Shown piece after piece: positions 42,954 to 51,706 of a DNA stretch of 64,000 nt. Numbering within the stretch: the first letter of the stretch is position 1; every line of letters starts with the position of its first letter. Source of the stretch: Nitrososphaerota archaeon (lineage in GTDB: Archaea > Thermoproteota > Nitrososphaeria > Nitrososphaerales > JACPRH01). The notes below the pieces were generated by a model that was not told where the DNA came from, ran no database searches, and saw only the letters and a program-made list of their open reading frames with translations. The DNA lies in the NCBI GenBank assembly GCA_016190055.1, contig JACPRH010000054.1, positions 1 through 64,000 on the forward strand, given 5' to 3'. Made by a program: the position numbers and the translations under genes.

Positions 42954-44240
42954 CTAGCCACGCTTTACCGGTCGAATAGCTTCAAGCCCCGATGCGTATG
43001 GTCTCAGAGCCTTCGGGATAACTATGGAGCCATCCTCCTGCTGATGATTCTCCATCAGGGCGACAAGCGTCCGCTCAGTCGCTGTAAGCGTGCTGTTCAG
43101 GGTGTGCACAAACTGCGACGGCTCATGAGGCTTTGCCCGATACTTCACTAAGAGACCTCTAGCCTGATAGTCGGTGCAGTTGCTGCAGGAAACTACTTCA
43201 CGGTACTTGTTTTGACCGGGAAACCAAGCCTCCATATCATAGGTCTTCGCAGAAACCTTGCCGAGCTCACCACCGCACAGCGCAACGACTCTGAACGGAA
43301 TCTCGAGGGCTTGGAAGAAATCCTGAGCATTCCGGATCATCTCCTCCAAATGGTTCCAAGAGTCTTCAGGACGGGAAAAGATGAACTGCTCAATCTTCTC
43401 AAACTGATGCACCCTGAAAATCCCCTTCATATCACGGCCATGGGCACCAGCCTCCTTCCTGAAACACGGACTAACACCCGCGTAACGCAGCGGCAAAACA
43501 TCACCATCGAGAATCTCATTCAAATGCATCGCAGCAATCGCGTGCTCCGAGGTCCCAATCAGGTGAAGATCCTCACCCTCAATCTTGTAAATCACATCCT
43601 CAAAGTCGTGAAGAATAATTGAACCTCCGATAGCCGCTCGATTCAACATGTAAGGCGGCTGAATCAGCACGAAACCTCGATCCGCGAGAAGATCAAGCCC
43701 GAACCTGATTAAAGCATAGTTCAGCCTAACCAACTCTCTCTTCAAAAAATAGAAGCGGGCACCAGCCACCTTAGCAGCCCGTTCAATATCTATCAGGTCA
43801 AGCTTTGACGCGAGTTCGATGTGATCTTTAGGCTCGAAGCTGAACCTCGGAGGCTCACCCCACCGGTGAATCTCAACATCATCCGCATCCCCAGCGCCTT
43901 CAGGAACAGACTTGTCCGGAATATTCGGAAGATCGGCTAATAGCGACGCGACCTGCTGCTCAGCCTCTCTTATCTCAGCGTCGCTGTTAGTGATTTGCTG
44001 CGAGATTAACCGCATCTCCGAAATCTTCGACTCAGCGTCCAGTCCTTTCTTCTTAGCCTCCGCGATCTCGTTTGAAACATTGTTTCGCCTCTGCTTAAGC
44101 TCCTGAACCTTTGTGATGAGACCCCTCCGCTTCTCGTCAAGCGAAAGAAGCTGATCCAACGGATACTCCATGTGACGCTTCCGCAGCATATCCCTTATGA
44201 CCTCAGGGTTGCTTCGCACAAACGCCAATTCTAGCACCAT
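42954..44240 (-). CDS. serS: Seryl-tRNA synthetase
   Basis: This 428-residue class II synthetase charges tRNA-Ser. It has the N-terminal long coiled-coil tRNA-binding arm (about 30-105). The catalytic domain shows motif 2 (GVSPCFRKEAGAHGRDMKG, FRVHQFEK) and motif 3 (with the end VALMENHQ). It is the common bacterial/eukaryotic-type SerRS rather than the rare methanogen type. It sits 9 bp after pcc1. Confidence 0.95.
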   Translation of the reverse strand: MVLELAFVRSNPEVIRDMLRKRHMEYPLDQLLSLDEKRRGLITKVQELKQRRNNVSNEIAEAKKKGLDAESKISEMRLISQQITNSDAEIREAEQQVASLLADLPNIPDKSVPEGAGDADDVEIHRWGEPPRFSFEPKDHIELASKLDLIDIERAAKVAGARFYFLKRELVRLNYALIRFGLDLLADRGFVLIQPPYMLNRAAIGGSIILHDFEDVIYKIEGEDLHLIGTSEHAIAAMHLNEILDGDVLPLRYAGVSPCFRKEAGAHGRDMKGIFRVHQFEKIEQFIFSRPEDSWNHLEEMIRNAQDFFQALEIPFRVVALCGGELGKVSAKTYDMEAWFPGQNKYREVVSCSNCTDYQARGLLVKYRAKPHEPSQFVHTLNSTLTATERTLVALMENHQQEDGSIVIPKALRPYASGLEAIRPVKRG

Positions 44241-44249
44241 ATTTCTTAA

Positions 44250-44498
44250 TCACTCATCCTCCAACTGCTGCAACGTATCCAGCGAAAGCCTAGCTGACTC
44301 TATAATATCATCAAGCGTCGACATAAAAGACAACGGGTCACCTTCACTAGAAACAATTGTAAAAGTCATTCTCGAACCTGACCTCTTGCTCTCGAAGGAC
44401 ATGCCTTTCGGGAAACCGATGTTATCTGGCTCAAGACTCCTGTAAACAGCCTCAGCTGCCTGTGCATCCCTGAAGCTCAAAGTAAACTCAGCCTTCAT
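44250..44498 (-). CDS. pcc1: KEOPS complex subunit Pcc1
   Basis: This 82-residue protein of the CTAG/Pcc1 family has the pattern AEAVYRSLEPDN, then SGSRMTFTIVSSEG, and FMSTLDDIIESARL. Pcc1 dimerises KEOPS, which makes t6A37 in tRNAs. It is in one operon with recJ-like and serS genes; kae1 and bud32 lie 3.5 kb upstream. Confidence 0.85.
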   Translation of the reverse strand: MKAEFTLSFRDAQAAEAVYRSLEPDNIGFPKGMSFESKRSGSRMTFTIVSSEGDPLSFMSTLDDIIESARLSLDTLQQLEDE

Positions 44499-44502
44499 CT
44501 AC

Positions 44503-45933
44503 TTACTCAGCTTCACCCGCATTGCCACCCTTCTGCAGACTCTTGCTAAGGTCACGCAGGAAGGCTTTAAGGTTAGCCGTAGGAATCTTGCCTCCAGCCG
44601 CCCCTTCATGTCCGCCGCCCGTGCCTCCGTTAGCCTCGCACAGCTCCTGCACAAGCACCCCTAAGTTGACATTGCTATCAGCCCGAGGAGGTCTTCGCAG
44701 CGAAAGCCTGTAGTGACCGCTGGCTGTAGTGGTTCTAGCAAGAAGCACCTTCTTCTCGAACCTTGCTACTCCGCTGAGAATTGAGGTGAGGGAGCCCAGC
44801 ATATCCTCATCAACCACACCATCACCGACAATCATGCTGAAACCCGACTTCTCCACAATCCGACCCTCATCCTCCAGCAAAGTCTGAATCAACCGGTTCA
44901 AACTACGCCTGTACTCAGAGAGAACCCGCTCACCCTCCTGCAAAATCTGATTCCTGTCACCAAGGCAGAGCGCTACTCCGACGCTGGCCTGCTTCATCCT
45001 GCCGCAGGCGTTGAGAAGCGTCCCGAACTCCCTAGCATCACGCATCGAGCTATGCTCATCCTCCTTCTCCAAAATATACACCTCCCCAATCAAGGAGTCA
45101 ACCGCCTCACTCGCAGTCGCCACCTGAGTCAAATACGGAATAATAGATTCAACCACCTTCTTTTTCTCATCCTCACTAAAATCAGCCAATGTACGCCACC
45201 GGCCGTTCTGCTTCAACTGAATACCAATCGAAGCCAAAGTGGCGAGGCAAGCATCACGGTTACCGCTTAACCCGGGAATGAACGGTGTGGTGGTGGAAGC
45301 AAGCGCCTCATGCAAAGGCTTCGTTTCACGACCATAGAAGAGAAGATCGTTAACCACCTTCACCAAACCCAAACCAATCGCATCATCAAGAATCTTCCGG
45401 TTCAAGCTGAGGACAGAGCGTCGATCACCTTGATCCTGCCTGTCCGCAACCATCGCCACCACAGGAAGCCACGAGAGATCAACATTCTCCTTATCCATCT
45501 CTTTAACGATAAAATAAGCCATGCCGGCCGCGGATATTTCGCGGCCGCCGTCGAAGCCGAACTGCCAAGCGTTAAACACCTGCGGCATATCCACCTCTTC
45601 AGCAGGAATCTGGTGGTGATCTAGAAGAATCCATTTGTTGGCGAGGGCGGTCTCAATCTCTTTAGCGAGGCCGGCGCCGAGTTCACAGAGGATGTGGAAG
45701 TCGTATTCGCCTGCTTTAAGCTCCTCTATGACCTCTGGGTTCATTTCGCTGTAGATGCGGATGATGTAGCGACCTTTCTTTCGCTGAATCGCTCTGCCGA
45801 TTAAGCTGGCTGAGGTGATGCCGTCGGCGTCGAGGTGGCCGACGACGAGAATCGTTTTTCCTTCCTTGATTAAATGAAGTATCTGGTTACCGATTTCTTT
45901 AGCTCGCTTCTGGAGCTCCTCGAACCCGCTCAT
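44503..45933 (-). CDS. RecJ-like DHH-family nuclease (archaeal GAN/RecJ)
   Basis: This 476-residue phosphoesterase has the DHH signatures VVGHLDADGITSA and LLDHHQIP and a C-terminal DHHA1 motif, GGTGGGHEGAAGG. The archaeal family contains GINS-associated 5'-3' exonucleases acting in replication or repair. It lies between rps15 and pcc1, a common archaeal order. Confidence 0.88.
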   Translation of the reverse strand: MSGFEELQKRAKEIGNQILHLIKEGKTILVVGHLDADGITSASLIGRAIQRKKGRYIIRIYSEMNPEVIEELKAGEYDFHILCELGAGLAKEIETALANKWILLDHHQIPAEEVDMPQVFNAWQFGFDGGREISAAGMAYFIVKEMDKENVDLSWLPVVAMVADRQDQGDRRSVLSLNRKILDDAIGLGLVKVVNDLLFYGRETKPLHEALASTTTPFIPGLSGNRDACLATLASIGIQLKQNGRWRTLADFSEDEKKKVVESIIPYLTQVATASEAVDSLIGEVYILEKEDEHSSMRDAREFGTLLNACGRMKQASVGVALCLGDRNQILQEGERVLSEYRRSLNRLIQTLLEDEGRIVEKSGFSMIVGDGVVDEDMLGSLTSILSGVARFEKKVLLARTTTASGHYRLSLRRPPRADSNVNLGVLVQELCEANGGTGGGHEGAAGGKIPTANLKAFLRDLSKSLQKGGNAGEAE

Positions 45934-45956
45934 GCCTCATTCTCTGATACCTAAGT

Positions 45957-46406
45957 CTAGGTGAACTTCGCTATCTTGGACGCGTACTTCCAGTGCTGAG
46001 CCATCAGCCCGAGCCGCTTGTACCGCTTCGTTAAACGGTGAATCTTAGCCTCAATCAGCTCAAGCGAATGAACATTCTTACGGTCACCATGATGCTCCTT
46101 CAAATGAGCATGCAGCTTCTGAGCACGCTTCACCAGCAAACCAAGATCCTCAGGAATCTCCTTGGCCAAATTATGCGCCTTCAGAACATCCTGCATAGGC
46201 TTGCCTAGAACCGGCTTCACAAGAGGAATACCGTACTCATCCCTCAACTTGATACCGATCACGCTAGGCGGAACCTCGTCCTTCGCCAAGTTAACAATCA
46301 AAGCCTCAACCTCATCAGGACTATAAGTAATCCACGACGGAGCCCGCTTAAACGTAGGCCTCATCGAGTGGGATTTGCCCCGACTACGAGAATACATTCG
46401 CGCCAT
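45957..46406 (-). CDS. rps15: 30S ribosomal protein S15, archaeal type
   Basis: This 149-residue archaeal uS15 has the long N-terminal extension (ARMYSRSRGKSHSMRP) and the core helices (LVKRAQKLHAHLKEHHGDRKN, shown in part, and RLTKRYKRLGLM). Its own TATA, GTTTATG on the minus strand (about 46438-46444), lies between the gene and the 919-bp element, so expression may be independent of that insertion. Confidence 0.95.
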   Translation of the reverse strand: MARMYSRSRGKSHSMRPTFKRAPSWITYSPDEVEALIVNLAKDEVPPSVIGIKLRDEYGIPLVKPVLGKPMQDVLKAHNLAKEIPEDLGLLVKRAQKLHAHLKEHHGDRKNVHSLELIEAKIHRLTKRYKRLGLMAQHWKYASKIAKFT

Positions 46407-46532
46407 GCTTGCTCACCCTGTCTCCGATAGAGTAACAACATAAACATTGCGTTGACATGGTACTGTTAAGTTATTTGGGATGGGCTCGGTTCGATTAAGA
46501 ATAATAAGTTGTGGTAACTTCTAGCGTATCAG

Positions 46533-46994
46533 TTGAAGCGAGACTTACAGTATCTTGCTATATCGTTGCTAGGTGGTATAGTTGCTGGATTATTCCTAAG
46601 CTTATTTATTGAGATTCCGCTAAATCCAACTAAAGAAGTAACTTCGACAGTAATAGATACCACGACCGCTACAACTGCAACTCCATGCAGTAATTACTGG
46701 GAGGGTGCGGGAAATCGGTCAGGCGCTGCGTTAGATTATGATACTCTAAGATCTTCTTTGAAGGAGCAGTTTGGGTATCAGCTAATCGAGGTTGGCATTA
46801 ATACTAGAAAAGTGGATTTCAACCAATGGCCTGTCCTGCTTAGTTACGCCTCGCTCACGCAAGACGACGACATCGAATTCGTGAAAAATCTCTTCCCTCA
46901 ATCGGCGAGGGTAACAATCGGAGTAGCGCAGTTTAATACCCCGATCATTCTGTTACAGACCAAACCACCTATAATCGAGATAAACTGCGGCTAA
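46533..46994 (+). CDS. Membrane-anchored protein carried by the 919-bp element
   Basis: This 153-residue protein has an N-terminal membrane helix (about 6-27), a Thr-rich linker and an external domain with two cysteines. No family was recognised. The start is a TTG at 46533. Its end overlaps the convergent 89-residue gene by 26 bp. As cargo of a mobile element it may serve the element or be a passenger. Confidence 0.45.
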   Translation: MKRDLQYLAISLLGGIVAGLFLSLFIEIPLNPTKEVTSTVIDTTTATTATPCSNYWEGAGNRSGAALDYDTLRSSLKEQFGYQLIEVGINTRKVDFNQWPVLLSYASLTQDDDIEFVKNLFPQSARVTIGVAQFNTPIILLQTKPPIIEINCG

Positions 46995-47238
46995 TCTTGA
47001 TAGGTACCGAAGTCTTTTGGGATGACACCTCGGGTGATAACTTTACTACTTTGAGTTTAGCTACACTTACTCCAGCAAGTGGTGGTAATAGGTGTGACAG
47101 CAACTGTTCCGCCGTCATAGTTCTGATTCTGCCATTAGAATGAGTTGTTTGAGTCCACATATCTCCTATCTTGCGATATGATTGCATCATTCGACCCTTG
47201 TTATTGTAGACGTAGATTATACATTCATCGTTCCTCAT
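46969..47238 (-). CDS. Small protein of the 919-bp element, unknown
   Basis: This 89-residue protein (ECIIYVYNNKGRMMQSYRKI, then THSNGRIRTMTAEQLLSHLL) has good coding character in its first 65 residues. Its ATG overlaps the stop of an upstream 30-codon frame by ATGA, so the two form a pair as in toxin-antitoxin modules. No family was recognised. Confidence 0.45.
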   Translation of the reverse strand: MRNDECIIYVYNNKGRMMQSYRKIGDMWTQTTHSNGRIRTMTAEQLLSHLLPPLAGVSVAKLKVVKLSPEVSSQKTSVPIKISRSLSRL

Positions 47239-47327
47239 TCATTGAATCCCCTTGCGATGTATTTGGATATCTCATCCATAAGTTCTTTCATCGCCGCTGC
47301 CTCGTATGCATCACGACGGCCGTGCAA
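47235..47327 (-). CDS. 30-residue helical protein of the 919-bp element
   Basis: A TTG start at 47327 gives MHGRRDAYEAAAMKELMDEI plus ten residues, a charged helix. The frame is open upstream to a TAA inside the terminal repeat. It overlaps the next gene by 4 bp. A TATA-like site in the repeat lies at suitable distance. It could be an antitoxin-like partner (inference). Confidence 0.35.
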   Translation of the reverse strand: MHGRRDAYEAAAMKELMDEISKYIARGFNE

Positions 47328-47391
47328 AAGACTATGCAGTATCCGCCTCAGGTCATCCCAAATAACTTAACAGTACCCGTTGACATAAAGA

Positions 47392-47964
47392 TTACGAAAG
47401 GTACCAAGACGCAAAGGCCTCTAAAGCTCTCGCCCTGTGCGAAAGCTGGCTTTTCTCCTCGACACCCATCTCGGCGAACGTCATGTCGTAACCTGTGGGT
47501 ATGAATATCGGATCGAAGCCGAAGCCACGTTGACCACGCATCTCGTCTGAGATCCGCCCTTTCACAACCCCTAGGAAGGTCTTCACCCTCAGCCTAAGAT
47601 CATCATCTGTATATGCGATGGCTGACCGGAACTCTGCACTTCGGCCCCGTGAGTCGGCGAGAAGCCTCAGGATACCGTCGCAACCCAATGTCCGGTTAAC
47701 ATAGGCTGAGTACGGGCCTGGAAAACCGTTCAGCGACTCCACGAAGAGACCAGCGTCCTCCACAATAAGTGGGCCGTGCTCACGGCTCCGCGCATCCCGT
47801 AAAGAGGCCACCGCAACCTCGGTTAAATCATCTGACTGTATCTCCATAGTCTTCGCTGAAACCATCTCCAGCTGAATACCGGTGTTGAACAGTATCGCCT
47901 GAGCCTCCTTAAACTTGTGGAGGTTCCCGGTGGCGAACTTGACTACCCGACCTCTGTTAGTCAA
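47392..47964 (-). CDS. dITP/XTP pyrophosphatase (Ham1/RdgB family)
   Basis: This enzyme of about 190 residues hydrolyses non-canonical purine NTPs to monophosphates. Motifs: FATGNLHKFKEAQ at the N-terminus, IVEDAGLFVESLNGFPGPYS (shown), and GFGFDPIFIP, SHRARA at the end. TTG 47964 overlaps the bud32 stop and gives the usual N-terminus; the frame is open to 47994. The 919-bp element begins 5 bp past its stop codon on that side of the TSD. Confidence 0.9.
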   Translation of the reverse strand: MTNRGRVVKFATGNLHKFKEAQAILFNTGIQLEMVSAKTMEIQSDDLTEVAVASLRDARSREHGPLIVEDAGLFVESLNGFPGPYSAYVNRTLGCDGILRLLADSRGRSAEFRSAIAYTDDDLRLRVKTFLGVVKGRISDEMRGQRGFGFDPIFIPTGYDMTFAEMGVEEKSQLSHRARALEAFASWYLS

Positions 47965-48622
47965 CCTGCTTCTTGTACCTCCCTCTCCGCTCAACCTCTT
48001 TAAGCTGCCTCAACACCTTCTCAGCCTCAGCCTCACCCATAACCTCCCTATAACCCTCCAAAACAGCCCCAGTAACACGTTCGGCAGACCTGTGATGCGC
48101 GCTCTCAGCCACCGTATCTAAAAGATGAAGATCAACAGCCCGATCCTCCAACCTAGTCGAGTAGAAGGCGAGACCAAAATCAATCAAGGCGAGACGATCC
48201 CCAACAACAATAAAGTTCGAAGTAGTCAGGTCACCGTGAATAATTCGTCCAAGATGAAGACGCGCAACATAACGACCAACTTCACGACACCACCCCTCAA
48301 CAGCCTCAGCACCGCCGACGTCACCGTTAACGATCTCTTTCAACCGGCGACCGTGAAGAAACTGCATCACAATCTCACCCCGCTCCTGATCCACAAAGTA
48401 AATCAGAGGAGTAGCCACACCTAGCCTACGCGCCTCAGCGATAAACGAAGCCTCGTGAAGCGTCCTCAACCTGCGAATCTTCGAGTCTAGTACAGGATGC
48501 CTATACTGCTTCGGCTCCCTGATCTTGAACACAGCCTCTTGACCAAACCAATCCCCAAGGTAGACCGCGGCCTCTGCACCGCGTGTCAGCAGCTTCATTT
48601 CCACCTTCTTCATCTTCTCCAA
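47957..48622 (-). CDS. bud32: KEOPS kinase/ATPase Bud32
   Basis: This 221-residue atypical small kinase has AAVYLGDWFGQEAVFKIR as its ATP region, the catalytic HGDLTTSNFIV and the metal-binding LIDFGLAFYS. Bud32 supports Kae1 in t6A synthesis. It is a separate gene here, not fused to kae1. It overlaps kae1 by 13 bp and the ITPase gene. Confidence 0.92.
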   Translation of the reverse strand: MEKMKKVEMKLLTRGAEAAVYLGDWFGQEAVFKIREPKQYRHPVLDSKIRRLRTLHEASFIAEARRLGVATPLIYFVDQERGEIVMQFLHGRRLKEIVNGDVGGAEAVEGWCREVGRYVARLHLGRIIHGDLTTSNFIVVGDRLALIDFGLAFYSTRLEDRAVDLHLLDTVAESAHHRSAERVTGAVLEGYREVMGEAEAEKVLRQLKEVERRGRYKKQVD

Positions 48623-49596
48623 GCTATGTCCACCTGATCAAGCCGCCAAGACTGCTTCACCGAACTCTTCTCAACATCTATCCGGACACCAGCCTCAAGC
48701 CCTTGGAGACCGTTCCACGCAATCTGAGCCCCGCAGTCCCCGCTGTACTCTCGGGGAACAGCGAAAAGCTTAGCGCCGTGAACCCCACATATCTGGGTGA
48801 GCATCTCTCGAAGCCGCAGGTTCGCAGCCACACCCCCAGCTATGAGAACCTCCTTCTTCTCCGTAAAGGCCAAGGCACGCTCCACCACCTCAGCCAACAT
48901 AGCGAAACCAGTCTCCCGCAGCGAGAAGCACACATCCTCCAAACCCCTTCTCTCCGCAAGCAACCGCTTCGAAGCAGTAAGCAATCCTGAGAAGGACACA
49001 TCATTACCCTTCACAGTGTACGGAAGATCCAGAAGCACATTCGACTTGTTGGAGAGCGCCTCAAACTCCCGCCCGAAAGGCGAAGCGTAACCAGCAGCTC
49101 TGCCGAACTGATCAATCATCTGCCCAACAGTCAAATCCAAAGTCTCCCCAAACACTCTCCAACGTCGCGCCGCGAAGGCCGTAATGACGGTGTGCCCGCC
49201 CGAGACAAGAAGAACAAGCGGGTCTGAAGCATCTGTAAGCATCGCAGCCAACTCAATATGAGCAATTGCGTGGTTAACCGGTATCAGCGGTTTCCCATAG
49301 TAGGCGCTGACAGATCTGGCGACAACAGCGCCGACTCTGAGACAGGGTCCAAGCCCCGGTCCCTGTGAGAAGGCGACTGCATCAACATCGCTAATCTTTA
49401 CCCCGGCATCCTTCAACGCCTTAGACAGCACCGGAGCAGCCACCTGAGTATGGTGCCTCGAGGCTTCACGTGGATGGATACCCTCCCCCTTCTCTGGTCG
49501 ATAGATGTCACGGACATCGGAGAGAATCGTAGGTGCGCCGCTTCGGGTGGATACGACCGAGACGCCGAAGGTGTGAGCGGTAGATTCGACTCCCAA
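48610..49596 (-). CDS. kae1: tRNA threonylcarbamoyladenosine synthase Kae1
   Basis: This 328-residue ASKHA-fold enzyme transfers threonylcarbamoyl to A37 of ANN-decoding tRNAs. Motifs: GVESTAHTFGVSVV, PGLGPCLRVGA, the metal site NHAIAHIE, and LLVSGGHTV. The start is a TTG at 49596, matching the usual N-terminus. It is overlapped by bud32. Confidence 0.95.
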   Translation of the reverse strand: MGVESTAHTFGVSVVSTRSGAPTILSDVRDIYRPEKGEGIHPREASRHHTQVAAPVLSKALKDAGVKISDVDAVAFSQGPGLGPCLRVGAVVARSVSAYYGKPLIPVNHAIAHIELAAMLTDASDPLVLLVSGGHTVITAFAARRWRVFGETLDLTVGQMIDQFGRAAGYASPFGREFEALSNKSNVLLDLPYTVKGNDVSFSGLLTASKRLLAERRGLEDVCFSLRETGFAMLAEVVERALAFTEKKEVLIAGGVAANLRLREMLTQICGVHGAKLFAVPREYSGDCGAQIAWNGLQGLEAGVRIDVEKSSVKQSWRLDQVDIAWRR

Positions 49597-49612
49597 GCAG
49601 ACGGAGCCGCGG

Positions 49613-50167
49613 TTAGAGCTTTCTGGTTCGCTGGTATAGGTTTCCGAGGATTTCGATATTGGGCTTCACCTCCGCCGAGTAATTGCTAAACTGAGCATCT
49701 TCAAACTCAACAGTCTCTTCACCATTAGAGTTAACCGTGACGCGGGCAGCATGGATTGTTCCCGGGCTATTCTCAACCTCGCTGCTCGTCTCAGGAATAT
49801 TGATCATAGCCGCGTAGCCTGAAACCGCCTCGCCGTCTCTGAAGACAATGCTGTATAGGGTGTGCCAGCTCTTCTTCGCCGGGTGCCGCCTCGCCTCGCT
49901 TCGCCGAACATCCTCAAACCGTCGGTGAAGAAGAGTACGGATAACCTCCTTCAACAGCTGCATCTCAACAACTCGTTTCGGATGAAAATCCGGTTCAGAG
50001 GCAGCCCTGCGGAGAAGTCTACCCCAATCTACATTCAAAGGCTGAGGAACTCGAGAGGCAGGTACAACAATCTCTCTTCTAAGCTCTTCAATCAGCAAAT
50101 CCCTAACGCTGACAACGGCTCTCTGGCCTACAGATCGACCTGGACCACGACTACGACGAACAGCCAA
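49613..50167 (-). CDS. Unknown protein upstream of kae1
   Basis: This 184-residue basic N-terminus protein (RRSRGPGRSVGQRA) has a helical middle and a beta-rich acidic C-terminus. It is 16 bp before kae1, so it is probably in the same operon, and may be RNA-linked. No family was recognised. Confidence 0.55.
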   Translation of the reverse strand: MAVRRSRGPGRSVGQRAVVSVRDLLIEELRREIVVPASRVPQPLNVDWGRLLRRAASEPDFHPKRVVEMQLLKEVIRTLLHRRFEDVRRSEARRHPAKKSWHTLYSIVFRDGEAVSGYAAMINIPETSSEVENSPGTIHAARVTVNSNGEETVEFEDAQFSNYSAEVKPNIEILGNLYQRTRKL

Positions 50168-50251
50168 TTATGTCCATAGCCTATCCTGTTGCAGCTTATA
50201 ATAGAATTGTTAGAAATCATTATTACCACGAGGTCTGCTCGACTCTTCGTC

Positions 50252-50710
50252 TTGAAGCCGATTCTGGCCTCCGCCGAGATCAGGTTCTTCGCCCAAGCCA
50301 CCGAGGACGAAGAAAGGTTAGTGAAAACCGTCTCTGAGAGGCTGCGGGTTCCTCAGGAGCAGTTTGAGAAAGAGAGTCTGGAAGGCCACTTCAGAAACCC
50401 GATTACCAGTTTCAAAGCACACGTAACTGGCGCAGATGCAGATCGTTTCGCAAAGGGGCTCGCCCTCCTCTTCGACGAAATTGATAAGGAAACCATGCTG
50501 CGAAACATACCTAACTACATGGATGAACATGGAGCGCTATACCTGAGAGTTGACAAGCAGAGCCTCTTCACCGATAAGCTCAGAGAATCCCAGATTGATG
50601 CAGTGAGAATCCGGTTGAAGCCCAGATTCAAAGCAGAACCCTTGAAGATGGCTGAGACACACCGCACCCTACTAGTAACTCAACCTAAGCAAACCGTCCC
50701 AGAAGAATGA
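50252..50710 (+). CDS. RNA-binding protein, COG1325-like (predicted exosome-associated)
   Basis: This protein of about 152 residues has the pattern EIRFFAQATEDEERLVKTV, then GHFRNPITSFKAHVTGADAD and LYLRVDKQ. These match the archaeal RNA-binding family linked with exosome operons. The frame is open from 50189, but a TATA box, CTTATAATAG (50195-50204), lies inside it, so TTG 50252 is a better start. It is divergent from the kae1 operon. Confidence 0.7.
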   Translation: MKPILASAEIRFFAQATEDEERLVKTVSERLRVPQEQFEKESLEGHFRNPITSFKAHVTGADADRFAKGLALLFDEIDKETMLRNIPNYMDEHGALYLRVDKQSLFTDKLRESQIDAVRIRLKPRFKAEPLKMAETHRTLLVTQPKQTVPEE

Positions 50711-50830
50711 AGCGTCTTCAACCACTTTCGAATCTCTGAATAATACTTATAAATTAAAAAGTAGAACTCGAATTAAACTAATCGACAGGGGTTGCTTGCC
50801 GAACAGTCACCTTAATGCAGTAGGATAACA

Positions 50831-51145
50831 ATGAACAACTTCGAGAACATCTTAGTTAACTCAGCGAGAAGCGGATTGAGAAAACTGCTGGGAGATTCAC
50901 CTGCAGCCACTATAGACTTTTACTGCGACTCATCGATGCTGGCTGAGAATCCGCACCGATATGAAAAGGAGCTGGAGAACATGTTTGGCATAGGTGCAAA
51001 CGTGCTTAGAGAGGCTGTGCTGAACGAGCTTCACATGCAGCTCGGTCTGCAACGCCTGAAAAAGATAAGAAAAAACTTCGCCGACGAAATCCTAGAAGTA
51101 CGAAGAGAGTACCACTCAAGAAACAACAGCAACCTAGCTAGTTAA
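50831..51145 (+). CDS. NitrOD5-like domain protein
   Basis: This 104-residue protein has the pattern seen in NitrOD5 domains of Nitrososphaeria: a helix before ATIDFYCDSSML, then PHRYEKELENMFGIGANVL, and LNELHMQLGL. The domain is of unknown function and mostly thaumarchaeal, a useful lineage hint. A TATA-like CTTATAAATT (50748-50757) is about 75 bp upstream. Confidence 0.55.
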   Translation: MNNFENILVNSARSGLRKLLGDSPAATIDFYCDSSMLAENPHRYEKELENMFGIGANVLREAVLNELHMQLGLQRLKKIRKNFADEILEVRREYHSRNNSNLAS

Positions 51146-51161
51146 TTGAGAAGGATGCTGT

Positions 51162-51644
51162 TCAGGAGCGTCTTCTCAGAAGTCCTAGGCGAGCTCTTCG
51201 ACGGGCTGCACCCTCATCGTATCGACTAATCTCCTTGTCCGTCACAGGCTGTATGTCAGGAATCTCAGCGGGTCTCCCGGATTTATCCATAGCAACGAAG
51301 GTCATGTATGAGGAGCCCACATGTTTAACGGCACCGGTTGTAAGGTTCTCAGACTCAACCCTGACACCAACCTCCATCGAGGTTCGCCCCACGTAATTCA
51401 CAGCCGACTTCAAAATCAGCAGATCACCCACCTTAACCGGGTGAAAAAAGTCAACCCGATCAATAGATGCAGTTACAACGTTCATCCTCGCATGTCTATA
51501 CGCCACAATCCCACCAACCTCATCAATCATCTTCAAAACGATGCCTCCGTGAATGTTACCTGCAGGGTTAACGTCACTAGGCATCATCAACCGGTACGAA
51601 ACAACCTCAGAGGCGGAAACAGGCTTAGATAGACGACCCAACAC
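51162..51644 (-). CDS. Acyl-CoA thioesterase (hotdog fold, YciA-like)
   Basis: This 160-residue protein has the hotdog family features PSDVNPAGNIHGGIVLKMID, IDRVDFFHPVKVGD and VESENLTTG. Such enzymes hydrolyse acyl-CoA to acid and CoA. The N of the DVNPAGNIHGG region is the usual active-site area. It is convergent with the preceding gene and divergent from nnrE. Confidence 0.88.
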   Translation of the reverse strand: MLGRLSKPVSASEVVSYRLMMPSDVNPAGNIHGGIVLKMIDEVGGIVAYRHARMNVVTASIDRVDFFHPVKVGDLLILKSAVNYVGRTSMEVGVRVESENLTTGAVKHVGSSYMTFVAMDKSGRPAEIPDIQPVTDKEISRYDEGAARRRARLGLLRRRS

Positions 51645-51706
51645 AACTCAACTCAACTAAAAAATGGTCTGCAAAACATAAAGATATCTATGATACACCA
51701 CTAAAC

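Larger units (their letters stand above)
46459..47377. mobile_element. 919-bp MITE-like element with small-gene cargo, no transposase
   Basis: Perfect 24-bp terminal inverted repeats (46459-46482 and 47354-47377, beginning GGTACTGTTAAGTTATTT) are flanked by an exact 9-bp direct repeat, CGTTGACAT (46450-46458 and 47378-47386). The element sits between the ITPase stop codon and rps15. It holds three small reading frames and no recognisable transposase, so it must have moved in trans or by an unknown enzyme. TATA-like TTAAGTTATTT in each repeat points inward and could drive the cargo (inference). Confidence 0.85.
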
